A DNA stretch of 64,000 nt, taken from positions 12,462,001-12,526,000 of the forward strand of contig JBHGNT010000005.1 in the NCBI GenBank assembly GCA_043228905.1, given 5' to 3'. Below are positions 1 to 16,071 of this stretch, piece after piece. This stretch comes from Azolla caroliniana. Taxonomy: Eukaryota; Polypodiophyta. Position numbers and translations under genes: made by a program. The notes beneath the pieces were generated by a model. It saw only the letters and a program-made list of their open reading frames with translations. It was not told where the DNA came from and did not search any database. The first letter of the stretch is position 1. Each line of letters opens with the position of its first letter.

Positions 1-1182
1 AAGCCCGATGCTGTAAAAATTGGTTATGTCGGCCGTGAGTTAGGTGGCCAAGTTGTTGCTTGGTGGCGTGGCCTAAGGACTGCAAAGAACTTACCCACAC
101 CTATTTTTAAGAAATAGTTTTTGCAGCCACCTTCTCAAACTGAACAAGTGCAACACTTGCTCACGTTGTCGAGTAAGCCATTTATCTCTCTCAAGGATTA
201 TGTGCATCATGCTCTAACCCAGATCCAAAAATCAGGACTTACGGGTGAGAAATGGTTTTTTGCTTGCTTTTTGAATGGTATTCCTAATGGGGATTACCAT
301 TGGATTGTCCATGACAAGGACCCCACAATTTTTTAGGAAGCCGTCAACATTGTACTTCGGTACCATAGGACTTCCAAGAAAGACCACAATAAACCTGAGT
401 TTGCCAAAACTCCGAATGTCAAGTTCATTGGGAAACGTAACCAATCCAATGACACTCTTGACCGCAACTCCAAGACACCTAAACTCTTCTGTGCATATTG
501 CAAGAAGCAGGGCCACACAAAGGATACCTATCGTGGTCTTGAGAGGAAGTCAATGAACACCCCTCCTCAAGGCAAATCTACGATTCACACAGGTGAGTCT
601 TTTGATGTTGTTGAAGTTCATACCAACCACTTAAGTTCATGTGAATGCACTTTTCCTTCACATTTACTTGAAACTAATGATTTACTCCAAGTTGTCGGGT
701 ATATCAATGGAACACAAGCACATTTCTTGTTTGATTCCGGTAGTTCTCACAATTTTCTTAATGATCACTTTGTGCAGCAAATGGAATTCCACATAAACGC
801 AAGTGATCATATCTATCAAGTTCACATGGCAAATGGAAGCGTTCAACACATCAATGGCATTGTTTGTCAACTGCCAATTCAAATAGATACCTATTTGGAG
901 AAGCTAGACTTTCATGTTATGAAACTTCAATCCACAGATGTCATTTTAGGATACCCTTGGTTTTTTAATAAAAACCCTTCTTTGTCCATTGATTGGGTTA
1001 ATCACTCAAATACATTTGAACTTAATAATTGTAAACATTTTATTCAATGTTCCAAACTTCCTTCTTCTAAATCTTTAAGTGAGTATTCTAGTTCATTAAT
1101 TTATTCGTGTCTAATTGATCCTGCACTTCAATTTTATTATTTTAATATTAACGTCACACCATTGCCACATTATGAACAATGA
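1..1182 (+). pseudogene. gag and protease remnant of chromovirus A
   Basis: The first 550 bases hold broken gag, with a stop at about 117 and another near 335. A zinc knuckle follows near 491-535 in the form CAYCKKQGHTKDTY, where the last cysteine of the CCHC pattern has become tyrosine. From 553 a 209-codon open stretch encodes a retropepsin-like aspartic protease with the active-site motif DSGSSHNF near 736-759, and ILGYPW near 944. This matches the plant gypsy protease domain. Stops and the lost zinc ligand show it is not functional. Confidence 0.85.
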
Positions 1183-2495
1183 TTACTCGACTCTATTTTA
1201 GATGATTTTCAAGAGGTGTTTCCTAACGAATTGTCGCTTACTGTACCACCAAAACGAATGTGGACCATCAAATTGAACTCATCCTCGGTGTTGCTCTTGT
1301 GATCATTCCACCTTACCAACTTAGTCAATTAGAAGAGGATGAGATCGCTAAACAACTTAAGGAATACTTGAGTATGGGCCACATTAGGTATAGTAAATCA
1401 CCTTGGGGTGCGCTAGTTCTATTAGTAAAGAAGAAGGAAGGTTCATGGCAAATGTGTATCAATTATTGCCGTTTGAATAAAATGACAATTAAAAATGCAT
1501 ATCCGTTACCTCGTGCTGATGATTTGATTGATCGTTTGAATGGGGCTCGATATTTTACGAAAATTGACTTACGAATAGGTTATCATCATATTCGCATTGC
1601 CAAGGATGATATTCCTAAAACCGCTTTTCGTACGTGCTATGGCCATTATGAGTTTTTAGTCATGCCTTTCGGATTGACTAATGCTCCAGCCACATTCCAA
1701 CAAGCGATGAATGACGTTTTCCGAGATCAACTCGGTGATTTTGTTGTCGTCTTCTTGGATGATATTTTGATATATAGTCGTACCTTGCAAGATCATGTTC
1801 AACATGTTCAATTTGTTTTGCAAAAGTTGTGTGCCAACTCTTTCTATCCAAAACATTCAAAATGTGATTTTTTCCAAAAATCTATTGTGTACCTAGGTCA
1901 TTTAATTACAGAAAATGGTGTTGAAATTGAACCTTCTCGTATTGAAAAGGTTAAACTTTGGCCCATTCCTCGTAATATTCGTGAACTGCGATCATTCTTA
2001 GGGTTTGTTGGATTTTTACGAAAATCAATTCGTAATTATTCCAAATTGACTATGCCATTAACTAACCTTTTAAAAGGTCATCCACGTAAGTTTGCCAAAC
2101 CAATTGCATGGAATGAACAACTTGACAAATCATTTGAGACACTCAAAGAGCATGTGTGTCAGGTTCCCACTCTTCTATTACTGGACCCTTCTAAGCCTTT
2201 CTCAATCGAAACCGATGCCAATGATTATGTTATTGGTGTCATTCTTTATCCTATTGCTTTTGAAAGTAAGAAGCTTGATGCTACTCAATCTCAGTATTCA
2301 GTTCAAGAGAAAGAGTTGTTTGCGGTAATACATGCACTTAAATCATGGAGGCACTATCTCTATGGAAATAAATTTGTGGTTACAACAAACCATCAATCAT
2401 TGAAGTATTTTTGTGACCAGCAAGATCTTGTTGGTTGTAAGCTGACCTTATCCAAGATTTTGATTTTTCCATACAGTATTGCAAGGGTTCTATGA
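1183..2495 (+). pseudogene. Reverse transcriptase and RNase H of chromovirus A
   Basis: A 411-codon open stretch from 1260 covers most of RT and RNase H. The RT catalytic motif is VFLDDILIYS near 1750-1780, and PFGLTNAPATFQ lies about 75 bases earlier. RNase H begins at ETDANDYVIGVIL near 2210 and includes the Ty3-type KELFAVIHALKSWRHYL. A frame change at about 1257 separates it from protease, and another near 2460-2492 separates it from integrase. The short segment 1183-1257 continues the RT leader in the protease frame. Confidence 0.9.
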
Positions 2496-4043
2496 ACACT
2501 GTTGCAGATTCTCTTAGTTGCATTAAAGAAGTTAACATGCTTATCTTCACGGAAATAAAATCTGATCTTTTAGATCACCTTCGAGGGAAATACCTTGATG
2601 ACAGTTATTTTTCGAAATACTGCATGAAAGCCGAATCTGGTTTAGATGTCGATACTAGCACCCTATCCTCGAAGGCAACCTTTCACATTACAAACGGTTT
2701 GCTCTACCGTAGTGGAAAGGTCTGTGTTCTAGATTTACCAAAAGTAAAGCAGAAAATTCTTCATGAATGTCATGATGCACCATTTGTTGGTCATCCTAGC
2801 ATACAACGCACACTCGTTCTCATCTCGAGTACATTTTTCTGGCCTAAGATGCGCTCTGACGTGCATAAATACGTAACTCAATACTTACAATGTCAGATTT
2901 ATAAGTCTGAACGACTTAAAGATGCGGGTCTTTTACATCCCTTAGATATTCCCAACAACAAATGGGAATGTATCTCGATGGATTTTATTGTTAGTTTACC
3001 TCGTACATAGAGGAGAGGGGTCATGATGCCATTTGGGTTGTCGTTGACAGACTAACAAAATTGGCTAGATTTATTCCTATCAAAACCATAGTAACCGCTC
3101 AACAATTGGCTTATCAATTTGTTGATGAGTTATTTCACTTTTATGGATTACTGATGGATATTGTAAGTGATCGAGATTCCAAGTTTACTAGTGACTTTTG
3201 GACTCAGGTCTTTAAGAAACTAGAAACTACGTTGAGCATGAGTTCCGCAGATCATCCTCAGTCTTATGGACAAACTGAACGAGTTAATCAAATTATTGAG
3301 GACATGCTTCGACCTTATGTAGCAAAAACCCCTTCTAAGTGGGAGCAATACCTTCCTATCTTAGAATTTGCCTATAATAGCTCTAAACACACATCCACTG
3401 GATATAGTCCTTTTATGTTGATGTATGGTTTTCAGCCACGTGCCCTAGTTGATGTCACAATTCATCGTGATACATTAGATCGTACACACAATTTTTTGCA
3501 AGACATTAACCAATTGTTGCATATTGCCAAAGAGAATGTCAAGACGGCTCAAGATCGTGCTCAATTTTATGATGATCAGGAAAGACGTCCTCGTGCATTT
3601 ACAATTGGTCAAAAAGTTTTTTTGCGTGTCCCTACTGACTCTACGTCATTGTCTACGGGCAAGTGCGCTAAGTTAGCCCCATGATATTGTGGCCCATTTG
3701 AAATCCTTAAGCGGGTTGGGTCATCTGCTTATCACCTTGCCCTACCCCGTAACGTTGGTATTCATCCTGTTTTTCATGTCAGTCGTCTAAACCCATTTTT
3801 AGGCTCTGGTAATAACACCCTCACAATCCAAGATCTTGTAGCATTAGAGGATTTTTCTTACAAACCTCATGTTCCTAAACGAATTCTTGATTCTCGTACT
3901 AAACGATTACGTTCTAAAGAGATTCGGCTATTCAAGATCAAATGGATGGATAAACCTATTGATGATGCCACATGGGAACGCGAGCATACTCTTAAGGCAC
4001 AATTTCCTCACTTTATATTGCAAGAGTGCAATCTTTTGGAGTA
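2492..4043 (+). pseudogene. Integrase and chromodomain of chromovirus A
   Basis: The integrase zinc-binding region (HECHDAPFVGHPSIQRTL, then CQIYK, where the second cysteine of the usual CxxC is changed) is followed by the DDE core. The core shows MDFIVSLP near 2978, SDRDSKFTSDFW near 3169 and GQTERVNQIIEDML near 3269. The core is split by a stop and frame change at 3008-3060, and a stop at 3684 precedes the GPF/Y region. The last part, HPVFHVSRLNPF followed by KPHVPKRILDSRTKRL and IKWMDKPIDDATWE, has the spacing of a chromodomain. In chromoviruses this domain steers integration to modified histones. Confidence 0.88.
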
Positions 4044-4051
4044 GGGGAGTA

Positions 4052-4160
4052 TGTTATGTACACATAACATTGGTGAGGGTAGGTCACTAATATTTACATA
4101 ACGAGTTCTTCTATCCATTCTACTTTCCTTCTTTTACTTTAGTTTGGTCTATTGATTAGT
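4052..4160 (+). repeat. Truncated 3' LTR of chromovirus A
   Basis: After the purine tract that ends pol, the sequence starts TGTTATGTACACATAACA, which has the TG start expected of an LTR and a short inverted repeat. No matching 5' LTR is in the window, so the boundary is inferred from the purine tract only. Copia sequence begins near 4160. Confidence 0.5.
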
Positions 4161-4174
4161 AATAGACTCTTAAC

Positions 4175-6357
4175 ATGACCAGTCAAACGCAGAGCCGGCG
4201 AGTAGTAGTCACTCGGCCGTGTATTCCCCGCGCAAGAAGCCGAGGAGACGGCTTACGCGCGAAGAGTAGGGAAAGAAGAAGATGTCGGAGTACACTTATA
4301 AGGACGAGTTGGATCGAAGCGAATCTGACTCCGAGAAGAACGAAGACGGACCTCCAGAAATGAAGTCCACGTCAGCCAAGAGGGCCTCAAAATTGGCTAT
4401 TGAGCAATTACGCCGATCTACCCGCCAAAAGAACCCCGTGGTGCACTTCGGATACAACGAGTACATGGCGCATCATTACGCGTACATGACGCGAGTGGTG
4501 GAAGTGTGTGAGCCAGAGAGCTACACAAAAGCGGCGAAGGACGCGAACTGGCGTGCCGTCATGAAGGAAGAGATGCATGCGTTATCAGACAATGAGACTT
4601 GGGACCTGGTTGACACACCTAAAGGTGTGAAGCCGATCAGATGCAGATGGGTGTACAAGGTGAAGTACAACATCGACCGCTCAGTCAACCGATACAAGGC
4701 CCGGTTAGGAGCGAAAGGCTACGCACAAAAGCACCATGTCGATTACGACAAGACCTTCACACCTGTCACAAAGATGACCATTGTCCGTGTTCTGCTAGCT
4801 ATAGCAGCGGCGAAGGGGTTGCACTTACATCAGATGGATGTAAAGAATGTGTTCCTGCAAGGTGATCTTGAGGAACAAGTATACATGGTACAACCCCCGG
4901 ATTTCTATCGGACCGGAACACCCCGATAGTTTGCCGATTGAAGAAATCCCTCTATGGACTAAAGCAAGCCCCACGCACATGGAATGCGAACATCACGCAG
5001 CGTTTGCATCGTATGGGGTTTACAACGTCCAAATTGGACCCTTCATTGTTCGTTCAACAAGGTCAACATGGACCAGTTAGTCTCTTACTTTATGTTGATG
5101 ATCTAGTCATCGCCGGTGCCGACCTAGATGAAATCGGCCGCGTCAAGTCTCAGTTTGCGGCATCATTCGACATGAAGGATCTAGGGGACCTTCATTACTT
5201 CCTAGGGATCGAAGTGATCCGCACCCCCGAAGGCATACTGATCAGCCAATGTCACTATGTGCTAAATATGCTCTTCAAGTTCAGGATGGCAGATTGTAAG
5301 CCCATCTCGACCCCTCTAAACTGAAACGCAAAGCTTCGTTGAGATTCGGACAAGGTTCTGACAGATCGTCGGAAGCCTAATCTATTTGACGATCACTTGG
5401 CCGGATCTTAGTTACCTGGTCGTCTTGATCAGTCAATTTATGTCGCAACCCATGTCAAAACATTTTCAGTGCGCGCAGAGAATATTGTGATATGTCAGCG
5501 GCACTAAGGACATGGCGTTGTTATAGCATGCAGGAGTAACCGAACAGTTAGTTGGCTACACGGATGTCGATTGGGCCGGAAATGCCAGCAATCACAGATC
5601 AACATCAGGATACGCATTCTCGTTGGGAAGTGCGGTGATGCGTGGAGCAGTAAGAAGCAGCTGACAGTGGCATTGTCGAGCACGGAGGCCGAGTACTGAG
5701 GGGTGGTTGTCGCTACGTGCAAAGTCATTTGGCTCAAAAGGCTACTCAAGAATCTACATGTGGAGGTGTCTACTCTGATGACAATCTACTGTGACAACCT
5801 CAGCAACATCCAACTTGTGAAAAACCCTGTATTCCACGCCCAGACCAAGCACATTGAGGTGCACTACCATTTTGTCCGCGAGCGTGTCCTCTCCTGTGTA
5901 TGTTCCGACGGGTCGACAAACTGCCGATATTTTCACCAAGCCTCTTGGTCTTGACAAGTTGCGGCAATTCTTAGGTGCGCTTGGGTTGCGCCACCTCAAC
6001 GTGCCGAACTTGAGGGGGAGACAAGAACAAGAGCATGAGAGGAGTGGAAGTGACCATGATTCCAAGTCGAATGAAGAATTCGATTTCGGGTCGACTGTAG
6101 AAGTTGAAGGAGAAGAAAGGGGCAACAACCGCAGGGAAGAGCCAAAGACAGCCGAGCTAGGGGGGAGATAAAGCCAAGAAGGAGGAAAAGGCCAAGACCA
6201 AGATATGGTCGGATGTGGTCAAGGGCCTGAAGACAGAAGATAAATTGGAGACCGCCAATTCGGGCGAAAGCGGAGACGAATCGGAAGCGACCGATTCAAT
6301 CGAAATGTTCGATTCGGACATGCCGAATCAACTAAAGGATAAGCGGAGGAAAGGGTA
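4175..6357 (+). pseudogene. copia A reverse transcriptase, RNase H and C-terminal tail
   Basis: RT starts with the linker STRQKNPVVHFGYNEYMAHH and the block ETWDLVDTPKGVKPIRCRWV. The catalytic region LLYVDDLVIAGADLDEIG lies near 5086-5139, after a frame change near 4925. A further break near 5325 and several stops lead to RNase H (LSSTEAEY near 5673, DNLSNIQL near 5795, HIEVHYHFVRERVL near 5850). After RNase H a hydrophilic tail rich in E, K and S includes KAKTKIWSDVVKGLK near 6190-6235, a motif shared with other copia copies here. At least four frame changes or stops make it non-functional. Confidence 0.88.
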
Positions 6358-6547
6358 GCGAATGAGGTGCCAACACCGCGACAACAAGGGAGCTGAGAAA
6401 GGCCGCATGAGCAGAGAAACCAAGCAAAAGGGTCAAAGCGCGCAGAATTGAACGAGTCGAGGAGCGCGAGCAAGGCCTGAAGTCAGGAGAAGCTAGAACA
6501 AAGATCAGGAAGAGCAGGCAAAACCTCAAGTTGAGCTTGAGGGGGAG

Positions 6548-6968
6548 TGTTGAGATACAAGCTCAACATTGGGTGCGTAAACCAGTCCGTAAACCAATGC
6601 GTAGATTGGGTGTGTAAACCGGGTGCGCAACGAGAGCCATAGTGGTGCGTAAACCAAGAGGCCGTTGGAAAGATAATCCGCGGCGGAATATATTTTGGGA
6701 GTTAGTGTGGGGGTTCATTGATGAGCATTGAAGTACGTCTCAATACTTCTATCAGTCCGTATGGACTTGTATAAAGTGCTCTCTGAGCACATCCTATGTA
6801 CAGAGTGTTATTTTCTTGGAATAGAACTGTTGTTTGCTCTCTCTCTCTCTCTCTCTCTCTCCCTCTTCTTCTTCTCTCTGTGTTTTCTATGTTTCACCGA
6901 ACTATCATATTTCCGAACTGTGTATTCTGTGCCTTTTATGCACACACTTCCGCACATATGCCTTTTCA
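6548..6968 (+). repeat. 3' LTR of copia A
   Basis: It starts TGTTGAGATACAAGCTCAACA directly after the polypurine tract TTGAGGGGGAG, exactly as in the LTRs of copia B. It contains the promoter-like GACTTGTATAAAGTGC and a CT microsatellite. The 3' end is diverged and is set by alignment to the CA end of the copia B LTR, so it is approximate. Its internal sequence (GAGCACATCCTATGTACAG) groups it with the middle LTR of copia B rather than with the outer two. Confidence 0.8.
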
Positions 6969-6969
6969 A

Positions 6970-7790
6970 AAAGTGGCCATAAAAACACATGCTTACAATT
7001 CAATGTTACCCAAACAAGGCATTCTTGTTTCAACAAAGCATGATAGTCCACTACAAGGGACCACTGCATTACATGCACTAATCGTTTATCAAAGAACACA
7101 GAAACTTTATCCAACAATGTACTTCGATGTTTAGGGAAATGAAATACTACATAATAAAACCCTCGTGGTATGTTCTTGACACAATTTGGTGACACGATTG
7201 TGTTCAACCATTGTTTAATCCAATTTATGTATGAAAGTTTTCTAGTAAAAAATAATATAATTACACAATCATAGAATACATCAAAAGATTGTGGCACATC
7301 CTTAGCATCAACTTCCTCATCGATACATTCTTTTGTTGCATTTTCATTTTCTTTCACAATATCATACAACGTCTACTGTCTACATATGTCAATTTCTTCA
7401 AACTAATTTCCTCAATACCCTTAAGTCTCTTAAAGCTCCCAAATTCTTCCTTTGCGCGATTACATTCTACCATGATATTAGTCTTAATTAGATCAATTGT
7501 TCCCATATCTCTATCCCCCACAATTTGTGAGGAAGTCATGTTTATATTCGCTATTCTTGATGTGGTATCAAGCCAAGATAAAAATGATTTTCCATGAACG
7601 AGAGAGAAACCTAGAACTCACCCACTTGAAGAGATCGAAGATGAAGAAGACAACATGAGACCTGCAATGCGTATTGAGTATGTGTATCTGCACGATTCTT
7701 TATTTCTATTATTGCTACTAATACACACCACCAATTTAAACTTGTTATAGCATTACAAAGCTCTAACCGAGAGCTTTCCTCTCTCTCTCT
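6970..7790 (-). pseudogene. LINE ORF1 5' region, DUF4283-like (copy 1)
   Basis: Read on the minus strand, this matches 45724-46690 over almost its whole length, including the 5' UTR beginning near a CT-rich tract. The translation has FFTRKLSYINWIKQWLN, then RSTLLDKVSVFFDKRLVHVM and DYHALLKQECLVWVTL. This looks like the DUF4283 domain found at the start of ORF1 in plant LINEs, upstream of a zf-CCHC_4 knuckle. Copy 1 ends just before the zinc knuckle, at the junction with copia A. Stops separate the N-terminal part (7354-7600) from the rest. Confidence 0.7.
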
Positions 7791-9027
7791 CTCTCACGCT
7801 TGCACACACATTAACCAAGACCACACGTTAACAAGAGGTACAAGTTGTGGCAAAGGCATGACATCAATGGTCTTGTTGTTACAAATCATGTGAAACTATG
7901 AGAGGGCTTGATAAAAGACCGAAGAACGATCACCTCTCTCCACCTCTAACAAATGATTCTCATAGCTTTCTTCAATGGTACCATTGCTCCATGCACACCC
8001 GTTCTACAATGTGCGCACATGTTCTCATAGCTTTACACCATAGTGCATGAGCTTATCACACAATAATATTGTGCCATACATGAAGATTGTGTTTGTATTG
8101 AGTAGACCCCAACAACGACATTATCCGTCAACATGGGAAGTAGCTCCCATGGCTTGGAATATATTTGTTCCATTTGCACAATATCACCAACAATTTCCTA
8201 GCTGAATCTACAAACCAAGCTTAATATGAACATCATTTAATACGAACTTTAATATACAAACATATTATTGAGTTTTTTTAATATTAGGTATTGGTTTTTA
8301 AGTCATATTGTAGAATTATTGGTTTTATACTGTTCAAATTGACTTTCCCTTCCAAGATCCAACATCCATCACCTAGCAGCTAGTCATATACATAGTTATT
8401 AGAGATGGCCATGTTATGAGCCATATTGTTAAATTATTGATTTTATAGTGTTTGAATTGACATTCCCTTCAAAGATCCAATATCCATCACCCACCAAGTA
8501 TGTCTAGTACTTGAGCATAAAACTTCCCAAGTAAATTAAGGACCAAATAGTGACAAAGATGTCACGAGAATCAAATACAATCGATCAGGCTTCCACTTCT
8601 GGTAATATGGGAACAGACCAAGAACACTTATGTTCCATCATACATAATAAAACAACAGTTGTAAAAATACAGAATCACAAGGAGAGATTGCATTTTCCTA
8701 GTGATGATAAAGTCCAGAGAATCACATACATTTGGTTAGTTTTCCCTCCGGTATCCATGATAAAACAACATTTGAAACTAAAACACTATCATAAGAAGAG
8801 ATTGCATTTTCCTAAATGTATATTTGATTTGCATATAACAGTTAATAGCCATTCTAACTTAGCCTAAAATGAAGGATAACTTGAGATAGTTCCAACATTA
8901 CTCATATATTACATCTACAACTATATATCTGTGTATAAATATAATTCAAATTTCCCAAAAAAAATACACGCAGCAACCCGCTTATTATAATATATTCACC
9001 GTCTATCTATGATCAAAACCCTTCATT
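7791..9027. other. Intergenic, 3' flank of the UBC37-like gene
   Basis: No gene is recognised. It is AT-rich and contains two imperfect local duplications with spacing of about 110-120 bp. One pairs 8304-8378 with 8416-8495 (shared core GATCCAACATCCATCACC). The other pairs 8640-8700 with 8755-8815 (shared core GAGATTGCATTTTCCTA). The right end should hold the 3' UTR and poly(A) site of the UBC37-like gene. Confidence 0.6.
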
Positions 9028-13784
<4,757 letters not shown>

Positions 13785-13791
13785 GGTCCAG

Positions 13792-13833
<42 letters not shown>

Positions 13834-14059
13834 ACAGACGGAGAGACAGAAGGCAAGTATGTACATAAAGAAATGAGGGGGAGGGGCATTCAAACGGTTT
13901 CACATTCGTCCGGACACATTGGACTTCTACGTCGTGAGCAGCATTCCGTGGACGCCAAACGCAGGGAAGAAAGTAGGGCACAAGTGCTGCCATTTTCTCG
14001 GATCCGTATGGGAAAATTTCAGATTTCTTCAACAGCAGTAATGGTGTGGTGCTAAGCGT
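13785..14059 (-). promoter_or_regulatory. 5' UTR and proximal promoter of the UBC37-like gene
   Basis: Immediately upstream of the start codon, the 5' leader contains an uninterrupted CT microsatellite in the sense direction (GA on the plus strand, about 13793-13831). Such CT-rich leaders are common in plant housekeeping genes. No TATA box stands out. The right limit is set by the LINE remnant that begins near 14060. Confidence 0.45.
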
Positions 14060-14638
14060 GTATGCATTAATGAATTAGAACAAATGGTTGCCAAAGCAAA
14101 ACGCATTGAAAAAGTTGACATTGGGCATGTAGTCGTCATGTTTTTGTTGAGTGCAATTGACATGGTAGTCCTTGCAAATGCTTTGGAATATGAACAAAAA
14201 CTTACGAACGCCCTGGAAGAATTTTGCATGCAAACTAATTTGCATGTCAATAGCCAAAAAATTGCTTCTATAGAGCCAAATTACAGATAACCCATGCACT
14301 ATTACAAGAATGAGCCAACTGAAACCATAGAAAGCTTTATGTACACCGTGGCCTTGACGTTCCCTCAAATTATGCATTTGAGAGGTTTATATATGCAATG
14401 GTGGAGAAATTGAATATTCGGTCTTAAAGAAATGCCTATTTAACACTTTGGTGATGTTGATGCTTCCCGATGGGGTGGAAGTATGAGGAAGTGGCATCCC
14501 TAACTTCTAAATCAACTTGGGAAGTGTTTGGAAATGTCGTGGAGAGATTGAATCACTTCCCATTGACATCATGGTCATGGAAAGCGTTATTGAATACACA
14601 TTCCACTTCCCAAACACATCCAAAAGACACATAAAGAG
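14060..14638 (+). pseudogene. LINE ORF2 remnant, RT C-terminal part (5' piece)
   Basis: The translation includes DIGHVVVMFLLSAIDMVVLA, matching the RT catalytic block where YADD is degraded to SAID. ALEEFCMQTNLHVNSQK and, after breaks, IESLPIDIMVMESVIEYTF follow, typical of the region after RT in LINE ORF2. The copia B element interrupts it. The remainder lies at 22580-23110. Confidence 0.75.
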
Positions 14639-15086
14639 TGTTGAGATACAAGCTCAACATTGGGTACATAAATGGGTGTGTAACCTAGTGCATAAAACCG
14701 TACGCACAAAGGCTGTAACGGTGCGTAAGCCGAGAGGCTGTTAGAGCGTTATTCCTTGTAAGGAATAATTTTGGGAGTTAGCGTAGGAGGCTCATTAATG
14801 AGCATTGAAGTATGTGTCAGTACTCTGACAATACTTCTGTATGTCCATAAGGACTTGTATAAAAAGCATTGATTGAGCGCATCTTGTATAGAGTGACAGA
14901 GAGTTATTTTTTAATCTAAGTTTTGTGTGTTCTACTCACTCTCTCTCACACACACACTCTCTCACACACACTCTCTCTCTTCTGTATATGTTGTGTCGTG
15001 TTCAAAGCTTTCCATTAAACCTTCTCTTCGTCATCTGTGTTACACGGTTCTGTCTGTTATGCTTCCACACACAATATTCTTTTACA
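14639..15086 (+). repeat. 5' LTR of copia B
   Basis: It begins TGTTGAGATACAAGCTCAACA and ends TTCTTTTACA, giving TG...CA ends. It contains GACTTGTATAAAAAGC, a likely TATA region, and CT/CA-rich tracts in the part expected to be R/U5. It is followed directly by a tRNA-Met primer-binding site. Confidence 0.92.
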
Positions 15087-15098
15087 TGGTATCAGAGC
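15087..15098 (+). promoter_or_regulatory. Primer-binding site, initiator tRNA-Met type
   Basis: TGGTATCAGAGC lies immediately after the CA end of the 5' LTR. It is the standard plant Ty1/copia primer-binding site, complementary to the 3' end of initiator tRNA-Met. Confidence 0.92.
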
Positions 15099-15165
15099 GC
15101 AAGGGTTGAAATCCTCTACAGCCGACAAACATTAGACAAACATCAAGAACTAAAGAGAAATAAGA

Positions 15166-15980
15166 ATGGATAGAGGGATGGCTAGCTCGCTTCCTACAGA
15201 GAAGCTGAATAGAAGCAACTATGCATCTTGGTCGTACAAGATGCACCAATACTTGCTTGGGCATGGCTACTGGAGTTATGTCAATGGAGCTAACGACACA
15301 ACACCCGAATCGACACACAGAGACTTCCCGGCCTGGGAATAGTCAGCGAGTAGAGTTCTCTACTGCTTTGCGTCCTGTGTGAGCGAACAACTCTTGAGCT
15401 ACATTCGGGATGCAAGAACGCCGAAGGATGCTTGGGGAAATCTGAAAAAGATTTTCGCCACAAGCACCACAACCAGGAAGCTCCAACTTCGACAGGAGTT
15501 GAGCAATGTGCGTCAACGTGACATGACGGTGGCTGACTACACCTCCAAGTTAAAAGATATCTGTGATTCTCTTGCCTCCATCGATGTGAACGTTGAGGAG
15601 GGCGAAATGGTGTAGATCTACCTTGGAGGATTGGCATCGAAGTTTGAAGCATTCCGAACTGCTATTTGTACAAGGGAGAATACGCCGTCGTTTTTCGACT
15701 TGCAGTCGATGCTCCTTGTAGAGGAGAATCACATGGGTGCGTCGACGAGTACGCACTCCGACAACAAGATGTTGTACACGGAGGGAGATAGGCCACGTGG
15801 ACGTGGTGGACAAGGCAAATCAGCACACAATGGAGGCGGTTGACGGGAGCAAGGAAGCAGGGGGAGTCGACGAGTCGACGAGAACCGGTAAGGGAAACAC
15901 GCCACGGAATGCTGGTATTGTGGCAAGAAAGGCCACAAGGAGAGCGAGTGCTGGAAGAAGCACACCGATTCGGAGAAAAC
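15166..15980 (+). pseudogene. copia B gag (Retrotran_gag / UBN2 type)
   Basis: Translation from the ATG begins MDRGMASSLPTEKLNRSNYA and continues with SYKMHQYLLGHGYW and LQLRQELSNVRQRDMTVADY, the copia gag capsid region. Two in-frame TAG codons (15341 and 15613) interrupt an otherwise continuous frame to about 15843. A frame change then leads to the zinc knuckle CWYCGKKGHKESEC near 15907-15950. The start matches that of copia C. Confidence 0.85.
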
Positions 15981-16071
15981 CGGATCCGGATCCGGACCGA
16001 CCGAACAAGGAAATCGGCAGTGGACGCACTACACCGAAGGATCCGAAAAAGTCGGAAAGGGGACAACCTTC

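Larger units (their letters stand above)
1..4160 (+). mobile_element. Decayed Ty3/gypsy chromovirus, 5' end outside window
   Basis: The fragment reads gag, protease, reverse transcriptase, RNase H, integrase and a C-terminal chromodomain in that order on the plus strand, which is the chromovirus arrangement. It starts inside gag, so the 5' LTR is not in view. Pol is broken by at least four stops or frame changes (near 1182, 1257, 2495, 3008 and 3684), so the copy is dead. It is AT-rich and CpG-poor compared with the younger elements here, as expected of an old methylated copy. A purine tract (GGAGTAGGGGAGTA) precedes what looks like the start of the 3' LTR. Copia sequence replaces the LTR about 110 bp later. 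Confidence 0.9.
4160..6968 (+). mobile_element. 5'-truncated Ty1/copia copy (copia A)
   Basis: This copy lacks the 5' LTR, gag, protease and most of integrase. It begins in the linker before RT, shown by alignment with the more complete copia B, where the equivalent point is near 17490. It runs through RT, RNase H and a charged C-terminal tail to a 3' LTR. No target duplication can be defined because the left end is truncated against chromovirus A. Confidence 0.85.
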
